Positions 1 through 6,844 of a DNA stretch of 11,252 bases are shown in pieces; the first letter of the stretch is position 1, and each line of letters begins with the position of its first letter. The position numbers and the translations under genes were made by a program. The DNA is from JAGTVG01 sp964389805 (GTDB lineage Bacteria; Bacteroidota; Bacteroidia; Cytophagales; Cyclobacteriaceae): the NCBI GenBank assembly GCA_964389805.1, contig CAYMFU010000267.1, positions 1 through 11,252 on the forward strand, in the 5' to 3' direction. The notes below the pieces were generated by a model. It was not told the origin of the DNA. It made no database searches and saw only the letters and a program-made list of their open reading frames with translations.

Positions 1-256
1 AAACGAAAGCCCAACCTTGGTTTCACGGTATCTCTTCAAATCACTTTCAGGCGGTGAACATCCCAATGATATGTCCTAGTGAATTAGCATATTGCATTTT
101 AATTTTTCATTTATAGGGCGATATTAAAGTTTATCCTTAAATTGAAAAATGACTGTGAGAAATTGGGAACATGAGCCTTTTCTAATTTTAAAATTTAAAC
201 GATAATAACCCGATCAAAAAAATAATTTAGAAGTACAATCATATATTTTGAATCAG

Positions 257-1318
257 ATGGAAAATAATCGCCGTAACTTTCTAAAGTCTAGTTTGATGTT
301 TGGACTAGGGGCTGTTGCAACAGGACAGTCATACTCTGAAGCAGCTACATCAGTAAAGAATCAGTCAAAATTGCAAATTCCTTCTCCGAAGGCCTCGTTA
401 TCACAATATCTGCATTGTCTTGGTGGGCCTTTCCCGCAACCTTGTCCACTATTGCCACAATTTGGGGAATCCATAAAAAAAGATGGCTATCGCATTGAAT
501 CATTAACTTATGAGGTAGAATCCGGTGATAGGATTGCGGCTTTTTTATTAATACCCGATAATGTAACCGCTTCCAGTCCAGCACCGGGGATAGCCGTGTG
601 GCACCAGCATAACGGAGAATATCATCTTGGGAAATCCGAGCCGGCAGGTCTGGCTGGAAATCCGATGCATCACACCGGCGTTGCCCTGGTAAAAGAGGGC
701 TATGTTGTACTTTGTCCGGATGCACTGTGCTTCGAAGAAAGGCAAGATCCCACTGGAGTATTAGAAGGTGGCAATTATGAACGCTTCGAGTTTCTTCGGT
801 ACGTAGTTCGGAATCGTAGTCTGGCATGGAAAAACATATTGGATATGCGACGTACCATAGACCTGCTTAGTGATCGACCAGAAGTGGATGCCAATAAAAT
901 AGGGTGCTATGGACATTCTATGGGCTCGACTCATGCCTGGTTGGTCGGACCTTTGGATCCCCGATTGAAATGTATCATAGGGAATTGTTGCCTGCCAACC
1001 TACGAAGCCATTGAAGAGGAACATTTATTACATTGCTTTCCAAATTTTGTTCCTGGATGGAAAGAATATGGTGATACACCTGAAATAGCCGCCCTTATTG
1101 CACCAAGAGCATTGCACCTGAATCTAGGCGAAAAAGACGCTGGTAGTCCAATTGAATCGGCTTCACATGGAATACAAAGAATCGCTGAAGTCTATAAGAC
1201 AGCAGGTGCGTCGGATAATTTTTCTTTTTTTATTGAACCAGATACCGGGCATGTGCTGACAGAAGCCATGTGGCATCAAGTGAAAGGATGTTTTTCCAAA
1301 CATTTAAAATCCGCATAG
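257..1318 (+). CDS. Tat-exported alpha/beta hydrolase (dienelactone hydrolase / acetyl xylan esterase-like)
   Basis: A secreted serine hydrolase, probably an esterase of the large alpha/beta hydrolase group that includes dienelactone hydrolases and acetyl xylan esterases; the substrate cannot be told. The first residues, MENNRRNFLKSS followed by a hydrophobic glycine/alanine stretch, are a twin-arginine signal (R5-R6), so the folded protein should be exported. The nucleophile elbow GHSMG puts the catalytic serine at S221. An aspartate in GEKDAG (D294) and a histidine in TGHV (H332) complete a plausible triad in the right order and spacing. An upstream HQHNGEYHLG segment resembles the oxyanion-side loop of this group. 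The length, 353 residues, is normal for the family. A TTG codon at 248 would add three residues, but I prefer ATG 257 because it puts the twin arginine close to the N-terminus. There is no Shine-Dalgarno sequence. The gene appears to stand alone, with a 250-base gap to the next gene. The fold and export call are firm; the substrate is unknown. Confidence 0.85.
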   Translation: MENNRRNFLKSSLMFGLGAVATGQSYSEAATSVKNQSKLQIPSPKASLSQYLHCLGGPFPQPCPLLPQFGESIKKDGYRIESLTYEVESGDRIAAFLLIPDNVTASSPAPGIAVWHQHNGEYHLGKSEPAGLAGNPMHHTGVALVKEGYVVLCPDALCFEERQDPTGVLEGGNYERFEFLRYVVRNRSLAWKNILDMRRTIDLLSDRPEVDANKIGCYGHSMGSTHAWLVGPLDPRLKCIIGNCCLPTYEAIEEEHLLHCFPNFVPGWKEYGDTPEIAALIAPRALHLNLGEKDAGSPIESASHGIQRIAEVYKTAGASDNFSFFIEPDTGHVLTEAMWHQVKGCFSKHLKSA

Positions 1319-1460
1319 ATACATTTGAAGTGGCGGACTATTGGATTGATAAACACGCTCAGGCTACCCCTCTCTTTACATTTTATATATTGAAGCAGAC
1401 AATTACTTACACGATCCATAGAACATAGCAAAAACGATAATTCTTTGATCATATAATATT

Positions 1461-1478
1461 AATCCACTCACATGGATT
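1461..1478. repeat. Small hairpin between hydrolase and corrinoid activator genes
   Basis: AATCCA and TGGATT form a perfect 6-base-pair stem around a 6-base loop (CTCACA). AT pairs with one bulged G could lengthen the stem by about three pairs. No T-run follows, so it is not a standard intrinsic terminator. It sits about 90 bases before the start of the next gene and could be a weak terminator, an operator, or chance. Nothing else is recognisable in the 1319-1568 gap apart from a possible promoter element. Confidence 0.25.
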
Positions 1479-1552
1479 GAATTATTCTACTTATCTAGTG
1501 TTAAACTAATCAAAAAGCTAAAAATCAGCAGTCAGCGTATATCAATTCCTTT

Positions 1553-1560
1553 TATATTTG
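1553..1560 (+). promoter_or_regulatory. Possible Bacteroidota -7 promoter element (TATATTTG)
   Basis: The octamer matches the Bacteroidota -7 consensus TAnnTTTG exactly. It ends only 8 bases before the ATG at 1569, so a transcript from it would have almost no leader. I see no clear TTG box about 20 bases further upstream, and the region is AT-rich, so a chance match is quite possible. Confidence 0.25.
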
Positions 1561-1568
1561 CACACAGG

Positions 1569-3077
1569 ATGTTTAAAATTGAGGTACACAAGGAAGGACA
1601 GAAATCGATTTTGAAAACGGATGGTATGGATTATTTACAGACCATTCTGAGAGATGCTGGATATGATATATATTCACCTTGTGGCGGGAACGGTACCTGT
1701 GGTAAATGTAAAGTATGGATTCAGGGAGAAGGCGCTGTCTCATCATGTGTTTTCCCGGTTACCAAGGCTCTTGAAGTTATTATTCCTGACCGGAAAGAGG
1801 CTCAGATCCTGGTTGACCAGCATAAGTATACCGTTAAATTACCGGTCCAGCCTGGCCATCAAGCTAGACTATCAAATAATCCGCACGGAGTAGCTATTGA
1901 TATTGGAACTACGAGTTTGGTTTTTTATCTGGTGGATTTGATAACCGGAGCTATCCTTGAAACAAGAACACAAGAAAATCCACAGGCTAATTATGGCGCT
2001 GACGTAATTTCCCGAATCAACTATACAGCTCAAAATGAATATGGGCTTGAAGAATTGCAAAACGCTCTGATACATGCAACTAATATCCACCTGAATCATT
2101 TTATTGAATTAATGGGTTTAAGACATAATGACATCGTTAAGATTTCCATCGCTGGAAATACAACAATGTTACACCTTTTACTTGGCATAGATCCATTACC
2201 AATAGCCCTGGCACCCTTTACACCGCGCTTTATTGAACGTCAAGAAGTCAATGCAAACGATCTCAAACTGAATTGTCATCCTGATGCGAAAATTGAAACC
2301 CTGCCCGGGATCTCTGCCTATGTCGGGGCTGACATCGTCGCTGGATTGGCTTCTATCGCACCTCAAAAGGAATTTAAAACCTACCTTTTTATGGATATTG
2401 GGACCAATGGGGAACTTGCATTGGTAACAGGAGACAAGATCCTTTGTTGCGCCACAGCGGCAGGTCCTGCTTTTGAAGGTGCGCGAATTACACACGGAAT
2501 GACAGCAGTAGAAGGCGCCATTGCTTCTTATGGTGAGGAAGGCTATTCTGTTATTGGTGATATACTTCCAGCAGGTCTGTGCGGGTCAGGATTAATTGAT
2601 GTGATCGCCTTTATGGTTGAACATAAGCTCGTTAACACTGAGGGTTTGATTGAGGAAGAATTTATCATTTCGAAAAAGGACCATTCCGGGATTAATGAAG
2701 ATATTGTGATTAATCAGCAGGATATAAGGGAAGTCCAGCTGGCAAAATCTGCCATTGCAGCAGGGGTGAATATTTTGATGAACAAGGCGGGCCTTACCCA
2801 TGATCAACTAGATGCTGTTTTTTTAGCTGGCGGATTTGGTAACCATATCAATACGCAAAGTGCCGTCACAATTGGTTTGCTATCTCCCTTATTTAAAGAT
2901 AAAATAATCTCATTGGGGAATACTTCAGGAACTGGAGCATTATTGTCATTAAAATCGGTTTTATTCCGAGATACAATGAATCAGGTGATATCAAAAACAA
3001 ATCACTTGGAACTATCGGAAGAAGAGGATTTTGCTATGGAATTTGCAATGAATATGATGTTTGATTTAAGCTCGTGA
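1569..3077 (+). CDS. RACo-like corrinoid activation protein: 2Fe-2S domain plus ASKHA ATPase (DUF4445 type)
   Basis: Proteins of this family use ATP to drive one-electron reduction of inactive Co(II) corrinoid to Co(I), reactivating corrinoid-dependent methyltransferases in the cytoplasm. Two parts are visible. Residues 1 to about 85 are a ferredoxin-like domain with four cysteines in the plant-type 2Fe-2S pattern, PCGGNGTCGKC then C60 (C38, C44, C47, C60). Residues about 107-495 are an ASKHA-type ATPase: phosphate-1 motif AIDIGTTS (D111), phosphate-2 motif MDIGTNGE (D276), a GPAFEGA segment, GLCGSGLID, and the adenosine motif LAGGFGNH (G421-G424). At 502 residues it is shorter than RACo of Carboxydothermus, which I recall as about 630. 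Only about 50 residues separate the last cysteine from the ATPase, so the linker and middle domain seem reduced. No corrinoid protein or methyltransferase lies next to it here. The family call is strong; the partner and substrate are unknown. Confidence 0.88.
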   Translation: MFKIEVHKEGQKSILKTDGMDYLQTILRDAGYDIYSPCGGNGTCGKCKVWIQGEGAVSSCVFPVTKALEVIIPDRKEAQILVDQHKYTVKLPVQPGHQARLSNNPHGVAIDIGTTSLVFYLVDLITGAILETRTQENPQANYGADVISRINYTAQNEYGLEELQNALIHATNIHLNHFIELMGLRHNDIVKISIAGNTTMLHLLLGIDPLPIALAPFTPRFIERQEVNANDLKLNCHPDAKIETLPGISAYVGADIVAGLASIAPQKEFKTYLFMDIGTNGELALVTGDKILCCATAAGPAFEGARITHGMTAVEGAIASYGEEGYSVIGDILPAGLCGSGLIDVIAFMVEHKLVNTEGLIEEEFIISKKDHSGINEDIVINQQDIREVQLAKSAIAAGVNILMNKAGLTHDQLDAVFLAGGFGNHINTQSAVTIGLLSPLFKDKIISLGNTSGTGALLSLKSVLFRDTMNQVISKTNHLELSEEEDFAMEFAMNMMFDLSS

Positions 3078-3104
3078 AACATCAGGAACCATAGATAGGA
3101 TAAA

Positions 3105-3242
3105 TTAAATCTCTAAAAATATTTTCATCATTCCTGGGATTATTCTAAGATCTTCACTTTTAGGTACAACCGAAACTGGTGCATTTAAGATCTTATTCTC
3201 ATTATTTAGGGCGGTGAAATTAGTGGCCTTTTTGATTGCCAA
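3105..3242 (-). pseudogene. Remnant of a second polysaccharide deacetylase C-terminal region
   Basis: The minus strand of this gene-free gap has an open stretch of 45 codons ending in TAA at 3105-3107. It contains ATNFTALNNENKI, which matches ATNFNALNNENKI (residues 515-527) of the intact deacetylase encoded at 4602-6425 at 12 of 13 positions. The similarity continues weakly as PVSVV and SED against PVAAV and SED. At DNA level, 3193-3228 and 4849-4884 agree at 31 of 36 bases by my count, in the same orientation and reading frame. A TAG stop (3243-3245) lies immediately upstream in frame, and there is no start codon before the similarity, so this is a broken fragment rather than a gene. It lies just downstream of the glycosyltransferase gene, about 1.6 kb from the matching segment. 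It is probably the leftover of a lost paralogue or of a local duplication. Confidence 0.75.
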
Positions 3243-3277
3243 CTATCTGTATTTATTTAATTTATGATTTATAAATA

Positions 3278-4255
3278 TTACTCAGGTGGTCTAACCGTTT
3301 TTATATCTATATACCAGGAAAGTCTCGAAGCTGATTTAAAATAGTATTTAAACATATGAGAATAAATATAAAGATATTTACGAACTGAACCGAATGGGAA
3401 AAGTATTAACCCTATAAGAGCAGGAATTAAATTTTCCAATAAGAGCGTGTTAATTATTAGAAAGCTTTGTAAAAAGAAATGAGTTATACCTGAATAATGC
3501 TTTCTGAAGTAAATATGTTTTGACATGATCACCATTGACTTACAAAAAGCTGTTAAACGCATTGTCCTTCTTGTAGTTCCACCATGCTGATGCTTTATCG
3601 GTGGATGACACTGCATAACTACCAATCCTCCCTTATCCTTAACTTTTTTACATAAATCCGTATCCTCCGAATATAACCAGTAATCCTCATCCCAGCCATC
3701 AATTTGATCAAATTGCTCACGACCTATCAAAATCAAAGAACCTGATACCCAATCAGGATAGATCACCTGTGATTCTTCACAAGTCTCACTCAATTTCTTT
3801 TTTGAGAATAGACTATATATAGATTTAATGATGCTATTTATTGTCCAGAAGGATAGGAATATGCCAAAAGGATTCTCATTATTGCCTTTTAAGTCGACCT
3901 GCTGGGAAGAAACGACACTATAGTGTGCATTCTGCTGGAGAAGTGCTAACATGGATGCTATTGGTTTCTCTGATACAATCGTGTCAGGATTAAGAAACAA
4001 TAAAAAATCGCCAGTTGCATGTCTTGCACCAAGATTATTCCCGTAAGCGAATCCATAGTTACCTTCGCTTTTTATAAATTTAAATGTGGGAAATTTCTGA
4101 GCAAACTCATCCAGTTTACCGTCATTTGAAAAATTATCAACAATAATCACTTCCAAACTGAAATTTTCGGGTTTTATTGACAAGAGCGAATTAAGGCATC
4201 TCTCCAAAGGTACCCACCCTCTATAATTTACCGTAATAACAGAAAGTTTAATCAT
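3278..4255 (-). CDS. Family 2 glycosyltransferase (rhamnosyltransferase-like), membrane-associated
   Basis: An inverting GT-A glycosyltransferase that transfers a sugar from a nucleotide-sugar donor to a growing polysaccharide or lipid-linked glycan at the cytoplasmic face of the membrane. The N-terminus LSVITVNYRG begins the Rossmann-like fold. VDNFSNDG (D40) contacts the nucleotide, EGNYGFAYGNN follows, and LNPDT around D91 is the metal-binding DxD-type motif. DWVSGSLILIGRE and the acceptor-side motif LYSEDTDLC (E197, D198, D200; catalytic base region) are typical of the WbbL-like branch. Residues about 255-292 are strongly hydrophobic and may form one or two membrane segments. The length, 325 residues, is normal and no catalytic motif is missing. 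It is transcribed with the epimerase remnant just upstream (17-base gap) and lies downstream of the deacetylase, which suggests a former surface-polysaccharide locus. The sugar specificity cannot be read. The gene looks visibly more AT-rich than its neighbours. Confidence 0.88.
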   Translation of the reverse strand: MIKLSVITVNYRGWVPLERCLNSLLSIKPENFSLEVIIVDNFSNDGKLDEFAQKFPTFKFIKSEGNYGFAYGNNLGARHATGDFLLFLNPDTIVSEKPIASMLALLQQNAHYSVVSSQQVDLKGNNENPFGIFLSFWTINSIIKSIYSLFSKKKLSETCEESQVIYPDWVSGSLILIGREQFDQIDGWDEDYWLYSEDTDLCKKVKDKGGLVVMQCHPPIKHQHGGTTRRTMRLTAFCKSMVIMSKHIYFRKHYSGITHFFLQSFLIINTLLLENLIPALIGLILFPFGSVRKYLYIYSHMFKYYFKSASRLSWYIDIKTVRPPE

Positions 4256-4272
4256 GTGATCTATTATTTAAA

Positions 4273-4521
4273 TTACTTTTTCATCCTCCATAGATCCCTG
4301 GATGAATATAGAAATTCATTTATGTTTTCACCCAAACCGCCACTTAAATCATCAAGAGTCGCAACTACACGTCCATATTTCATTAAATGTTCACCTACAT
4401 GAGTTCCGAAAGAGTCTGCTTCTCCGATAACTAATGGACTGGGCTTACTCAATATATCTATAATTAATTTCGGCAAATTAAAAAATAAAAAACCACAGTG
4501 CCAATTATAAGGAATTATCAT
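4273..4521 (-). pseudogene. N-terminal remnant of an NAD-dependent sugar-nucleotide epimerase
   Basis: The 82-codon frame contains a segment (residues 30-68, about 4318-4434) that lines up with the first 40 residues of extended SDR epimerases such as UDP-glucose 4-epimerase. VIGEADSFGTHVGEHLMKYG corresponds to the usual VTGGAGFIGSH... Rossmann start, and VVATLDDLSGGLGENIN corresponds to the NAD-binding acidic loop (LDDLSGG is nearly family-standard). The glycine-rich GxxGxxG motif is damaged: its first glycines appear as G33-E-A-D-S-F-G39, so NAD binding should fail. The frame ends soon after ENIN in an unrelated tail, whereas the intact enzymes exceed 300 residues, and the first 29 residues do not match the family. 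It is therefore a decayed gene fragment, although the surviving frame is open and could be miscalled as a small gene. It lies directly upstream of the glycosyltransferase, as an active epimerase would in a polysaccharide operon. Confidence 0.72.
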
Positions 4522-4601
4522 TCGTTTAAAATATAATCACAACACAACAATGTCTGGAGGATATTTTTATTATACTAGTTTTTCGTGACCATTTGTCATA
4601 T

Positions 4602-6425
4602 TTATTGATAACTGGAGAACTGTTTTTTTATGGATTGTATTTTGGTCTCTATTTCTGTTCCCTTGTAGAACCAGATCTTACCTGTAACATTTACAGTCTC
4701 ACCTGGTGCGCAATCAGGTAATCTTGGATCGGAATGCAGACAAGGACAGTCTTCATTCCCCCACTCATGATTCCCTCCGTTCCAGGCTGTTATGATCCAA
4801 TGACTACTATCCTCTGATCTCACAGCTGCCACTGGGGAATCAAAGATTTTATTCTCATTATTAAGGGCATTAAAATTAGTTGCCATTTTCAGCATAATGC
4901 ATACCTGGCTTTGAAGATCAGTAAAAACTGCATCTGAATTGTTCTTGATCCATAATTTCATATCCAATTCATTGATGCCGGGATAAATATCCGCACCAAT
5001 GACCATTTGGTTAGGAAGCGACCATGTATTATGGAAACTCCCATTATCTGAGATCGACCAATCGCTGTTCTGAATAACGATCTTCTGATAGTCAAAGATT
5101 GTGGGTATGTGCTTATGACCCAGAAATGTAAGGCCAAATTGTGTGAAAAGAGCCTCCGGAAGGTCAAGAACCACATAATCTTCCTGATCCCAGGGGAGGA
5201 AGATACTTACTTTTGTCCCCCTCATGGGACTAAGCATGCCATCCTTAAAGTTTATTCGTGGATGTCGGACTCCGGGATAGGGCTTTACTTTTAAAATATC
5301 TTTGTTATTCGATCCCGGTGCAGCTGGAACCAGCAGGGATAAAGATTGATCCAGGTCCATCTCACTATACCCTGTGGCCTGCAACATTTCATCTTTTGAG
5401 AATTGATGATCGAACATCATGTTGCTTAGCCAGAAATCCAGGTTCTTCCTGGTTGCGATTACTTCATCTGGCCAATCCAAGGTACTATCTCCTTTTAAAG
5501 TATACCGGTAATGCAACATCTCGTCATCCGGGATTTGTTGAGGTAGATATTTTGTTAAATCTTGCATGGCGATAACCTGGTAATTATGTTCCTTCAGATA
5601 ATTCATGTATTGGCGAAATTTAATCTGCGATGTATTTACCCAGGGATGAGCTGTATCAGGTACACCGTGAAACTGTAGAACTGGTATTTCATCCTCTTTA
5701 ACAGATCCCAGGACCTGGATGAAGTGGTCCAGATCCATATCCGGATATCCATCACATGTAGTGGGTATCAACAAGGGATGATGTTTCCCGGGATCATACC
5801 CCGGACCAGCTTTTAATTCTCCATATGGAATCTCCGGTTGTTTCCCTCTCCGTGCAAAATGATATCCTTCCTTTTCCAATACTGCTACTGCTTCGGGGCC
5901 AAATCCATTTCCATTCCAGGCAAAACTGACTGGTTTGGGAACACCAACTTGCATCAGCTCCCAATTGATGAGTCCTAACTCTCCCTCAAGCATATCCGCT
6001 GTTTTCGGTTGTGAAAAATCCCAGTGATGCCAGCTGTGGTTGCCTATTTCAAATCCCATATTATGTAACTCGCCTACTTCATTCCACGACATAAAATTCA
6101 CCGTGTCATCCATCCATTCATAAGTTATGAAGAAAGTAGCGTTGAATCCAAGATCTTTTAGTAGGGGAGCAACGAAGGTCTTGTGGGATTTAACGGCATC
6201 ATCAAAGGTAAGTACCACGATATTTGAAAGATCAGGATTATGCACATCACTTTCTTGCTTATTCCCTGACTCGCAATTTTGAAAGAACAGGGCTACAGGG
6301 AGAAATAAGACAGTAAGCATGGGGAATTGTTTGATAGGGAAAGAAATGAGGGAAATGCTGGAAATTTCCACATTACCTTTTAGGATTTGTATTAATCCAA
6401 AGATGACCTGAAAAATACCTCTCAT
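4602..6425 (-). CDS. Polysaccharide deacetylase (NodB fold) with a large C-terminal module, probably secreted or lipid-anchored
   Basis: A carbohydrate esterase family 4-type enzyme expected to remove acetyl groups from amino or acetylated sugars of a glycan outside the inner membrane. The NodB domain spans about residues 65-300. Motif 1 is LTFDD (D75 catalytic base, D76 metal ligand). Motif 2 is HSWHH (H130 and H134 metal ligands). The later SFAWNGNGFG is in the place of motif 3, and FHGVPD supplies the conserved C-terminal histidine (H253). Residues about 380-600 form an extra beta-rich region ending in CPCLHSDPRLPDC (C560, C562, C572) and PGETVNVTGKIWFYKG, a motif I recall from uncharacterised secreted proteins. 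The N-terminus is uncertain. The 35 residues before M36 (codon 6318-6320) look unlike a standard signal, whereas M36 starts a hydrophobic stretch ending FFQNC (C51), a loose lipobox. A start at 6320 is possible. A second, broken copy of part of the C-terminal region lies at 3105-3242. Confidence 0.85.
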   Translation of the reverse strand: MRGIFQVIFGLIQILKGNVEISSISLISFPIKQFPMLTVLFLPVALFFQNCESGNKQESDVHNPDLSNIVVLTFDDAVKSHKTFVAPLLKDLGFNATFFITYEWMDDTVNFMSWNEVGELHNMGFEIGNHSWHHWDFSQPKTADMLEGELGLINWELMQVGVPKPVSFAWNGNGFGPEAVAVLEKEGYHFARRGKQPEIPYGELKAGPGYDPGKHHPLLIPTTCDGYPDMDLDHFIQVLGSVKEDEIPVLQFHGVPDTAHPWVNTSQIKFRQYMNYLKEHNYQVIAMQDLTKYLPQQIPDDEMLHYRYTLKGDSTLDWPDEVIATRKNLDFWLSNMMFDHQFSKDEMLQATGYSEMDLDQSLSLLVPAAPGSNNKDILKVKPYPGVRHPRINFKDGMLSPMRGTKVSIFLPWDQEDYVVLDLPEALFTQFGLTFLGHKHIPTIFDYQKIVIQNSDWSISDNGSFHNTWSLPNQMVIGADIYPGINELDMKLWIKNNSDAVFTDLQSQVCIMLKMATNFNALNNENKIFDSPVAAVRSEDSSHWIITAWNGGNHEWGNEDCPCLHSDPRLPDCAPGETVNVTGKIWFYKGTEIETKIQSIKKQFSSYQ

Positions 6426-6586
6426 TTTATTATTTATATTATAATTATGATTACCAATTATTTGTCAAGTTATTAAATGTGTTTTTAATTACAGGTATTT
6501 AAACTATAATTTTAGCCCGAAAATCCTAAATCAAAGCCATATATTTGAGTACTTTTAGTTGGCAAATACATGAATTTATACTTAAA

Positions 6587-6694
6587 ATGTTTGTTCAGCG
6601 TGATGCTAGATATTTTGAAATATCTGAATATGGAGACAAACAGTTCCTGGTAAGACATAGCTTACGTCCTGGTTTTTATTTGATGTTGGTTTAA
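6587..6694 (+). other. Doubtful small ORF or coding remnant (35 codons)
   Basis: ATG to TAA encodes 35 residues beginning MFVQRDARYFEISEYGDKQF. The frame stays open upstream for another 18 codons without a further start. The composition, rich in Arg, Asp, Gly, Tyr and Phe, looks more like real protein than a random AT-rich frame, but I do not recognise it and no start signal is visible. It may be a remnant of a lost gene, a small protein, or chance. Confidence 0.2.
6609..6624. repeat. Inverted repeat GATATTT-TG-AAATATC
   Basis: Two perfect 7-base arms are separated by two bases, giving a 16-base near-palindrome of the size bound by a dimeric regulator. It sits in the divergent intergenic region about 220 bases before the sugar-porter start. 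It is AT-rich, lacks the central CG typical of LacI-type operators, and falls inside the doubtful small ORF at 6587-6694, so its role is uncertain. Confidence 0.3.
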
Positions 6695-6794
6695 GATTCT
6701 GACAATTTTTATTCCCATAAACTGATTATTGAATGGTGAGAAACTGGCAATGAGAGAAAAAAAATGCAAATTTGGATTTCATTTCAACATCAAA
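6679..6794. repeat. Spaced inverted repeat TTTGATGTTG / CAACATCAAA
   Basis: A perfect 10-base inverted pair, at 6679-6688 and 6785-6794, is separated by 96 bases upstream of the sugar-porter operon. The spacing is too long for a simple operator but could support looping by a regulator bound at both sites. In 400 bases of AT-rich DNA a chance pair of this size is not very unlikely. Confidence 0.25.
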
Positions 6795-6844
6795 CATGGC
6801 ACTTTCATTAAGATATTTTATGTTGAACTACTTATTTGAACATT

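Larger units (their letters stand above)
6426..6844. other. Divergent intergenic region between deacetylase and sugar-porter operon
   Basis: About 420 bases separate the two outward-facing genes, so promoters for both should lie here. On the minus strand TTGACA (6462-6467 region) and TATAAT-like sequence lie about 19 bases apart just before ATG 6425, but this sigma-70 pattern is not the usual Bacteroidota one. On the plus strand TATATTTG at 6540-6547 matches the -7 consensus TAnnTTTG without a clear upstream TTG, and it is about 300 bases from the transporter start. CTTATTTG just before the transporter start matches less well. The region also has several inverted repeats, listed separately. 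I see no RNA gene and no intrinsic terminator. Confidence 0.5.

Noticed and set aside
1..120. Open frames at the left edge: a plus-strand frame ending at TAG 77-79, and a minus-strand frame of about 25 codons running off the left end
   Set aside because: Both are too short to identify, neither shows a recognisable motif, and the minus frame has no convincing start codon. A gene end from outside the window is possible but unsupported. The rest of 120-256 is AT-rich and holds nothing I recognise.
184..195. Palindrome AATTTTAAAATT upstream of the hydrolase
   Set aside because: It is made only of A and T in a very AT-rich stretch, so a chance palindrome is expected.
4522..4601. Possible promoter and 9-codon ORF upstream of the epimerase remnant
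   Set aside because: The TTG-rich and TATATTTT stretches do not have the spacing of a Bacteroidota promoter, and the ORF is too short to support.
5109..5575. Plus-strand open frames inside the deacetylase gene, and similar opposite-strand frames inside the hydrolase, activator and porter genes
   Set aside because: They are shadows of well-supported genes, with no family motifs or start signals of their own.
6570..6653. A 27-codon ORF (MNLYLKCLF...) overlapping the small ORF at 6587-6694
   Set aside because: Its composition is typical of chance AT-rich frames and nothing supports translation.
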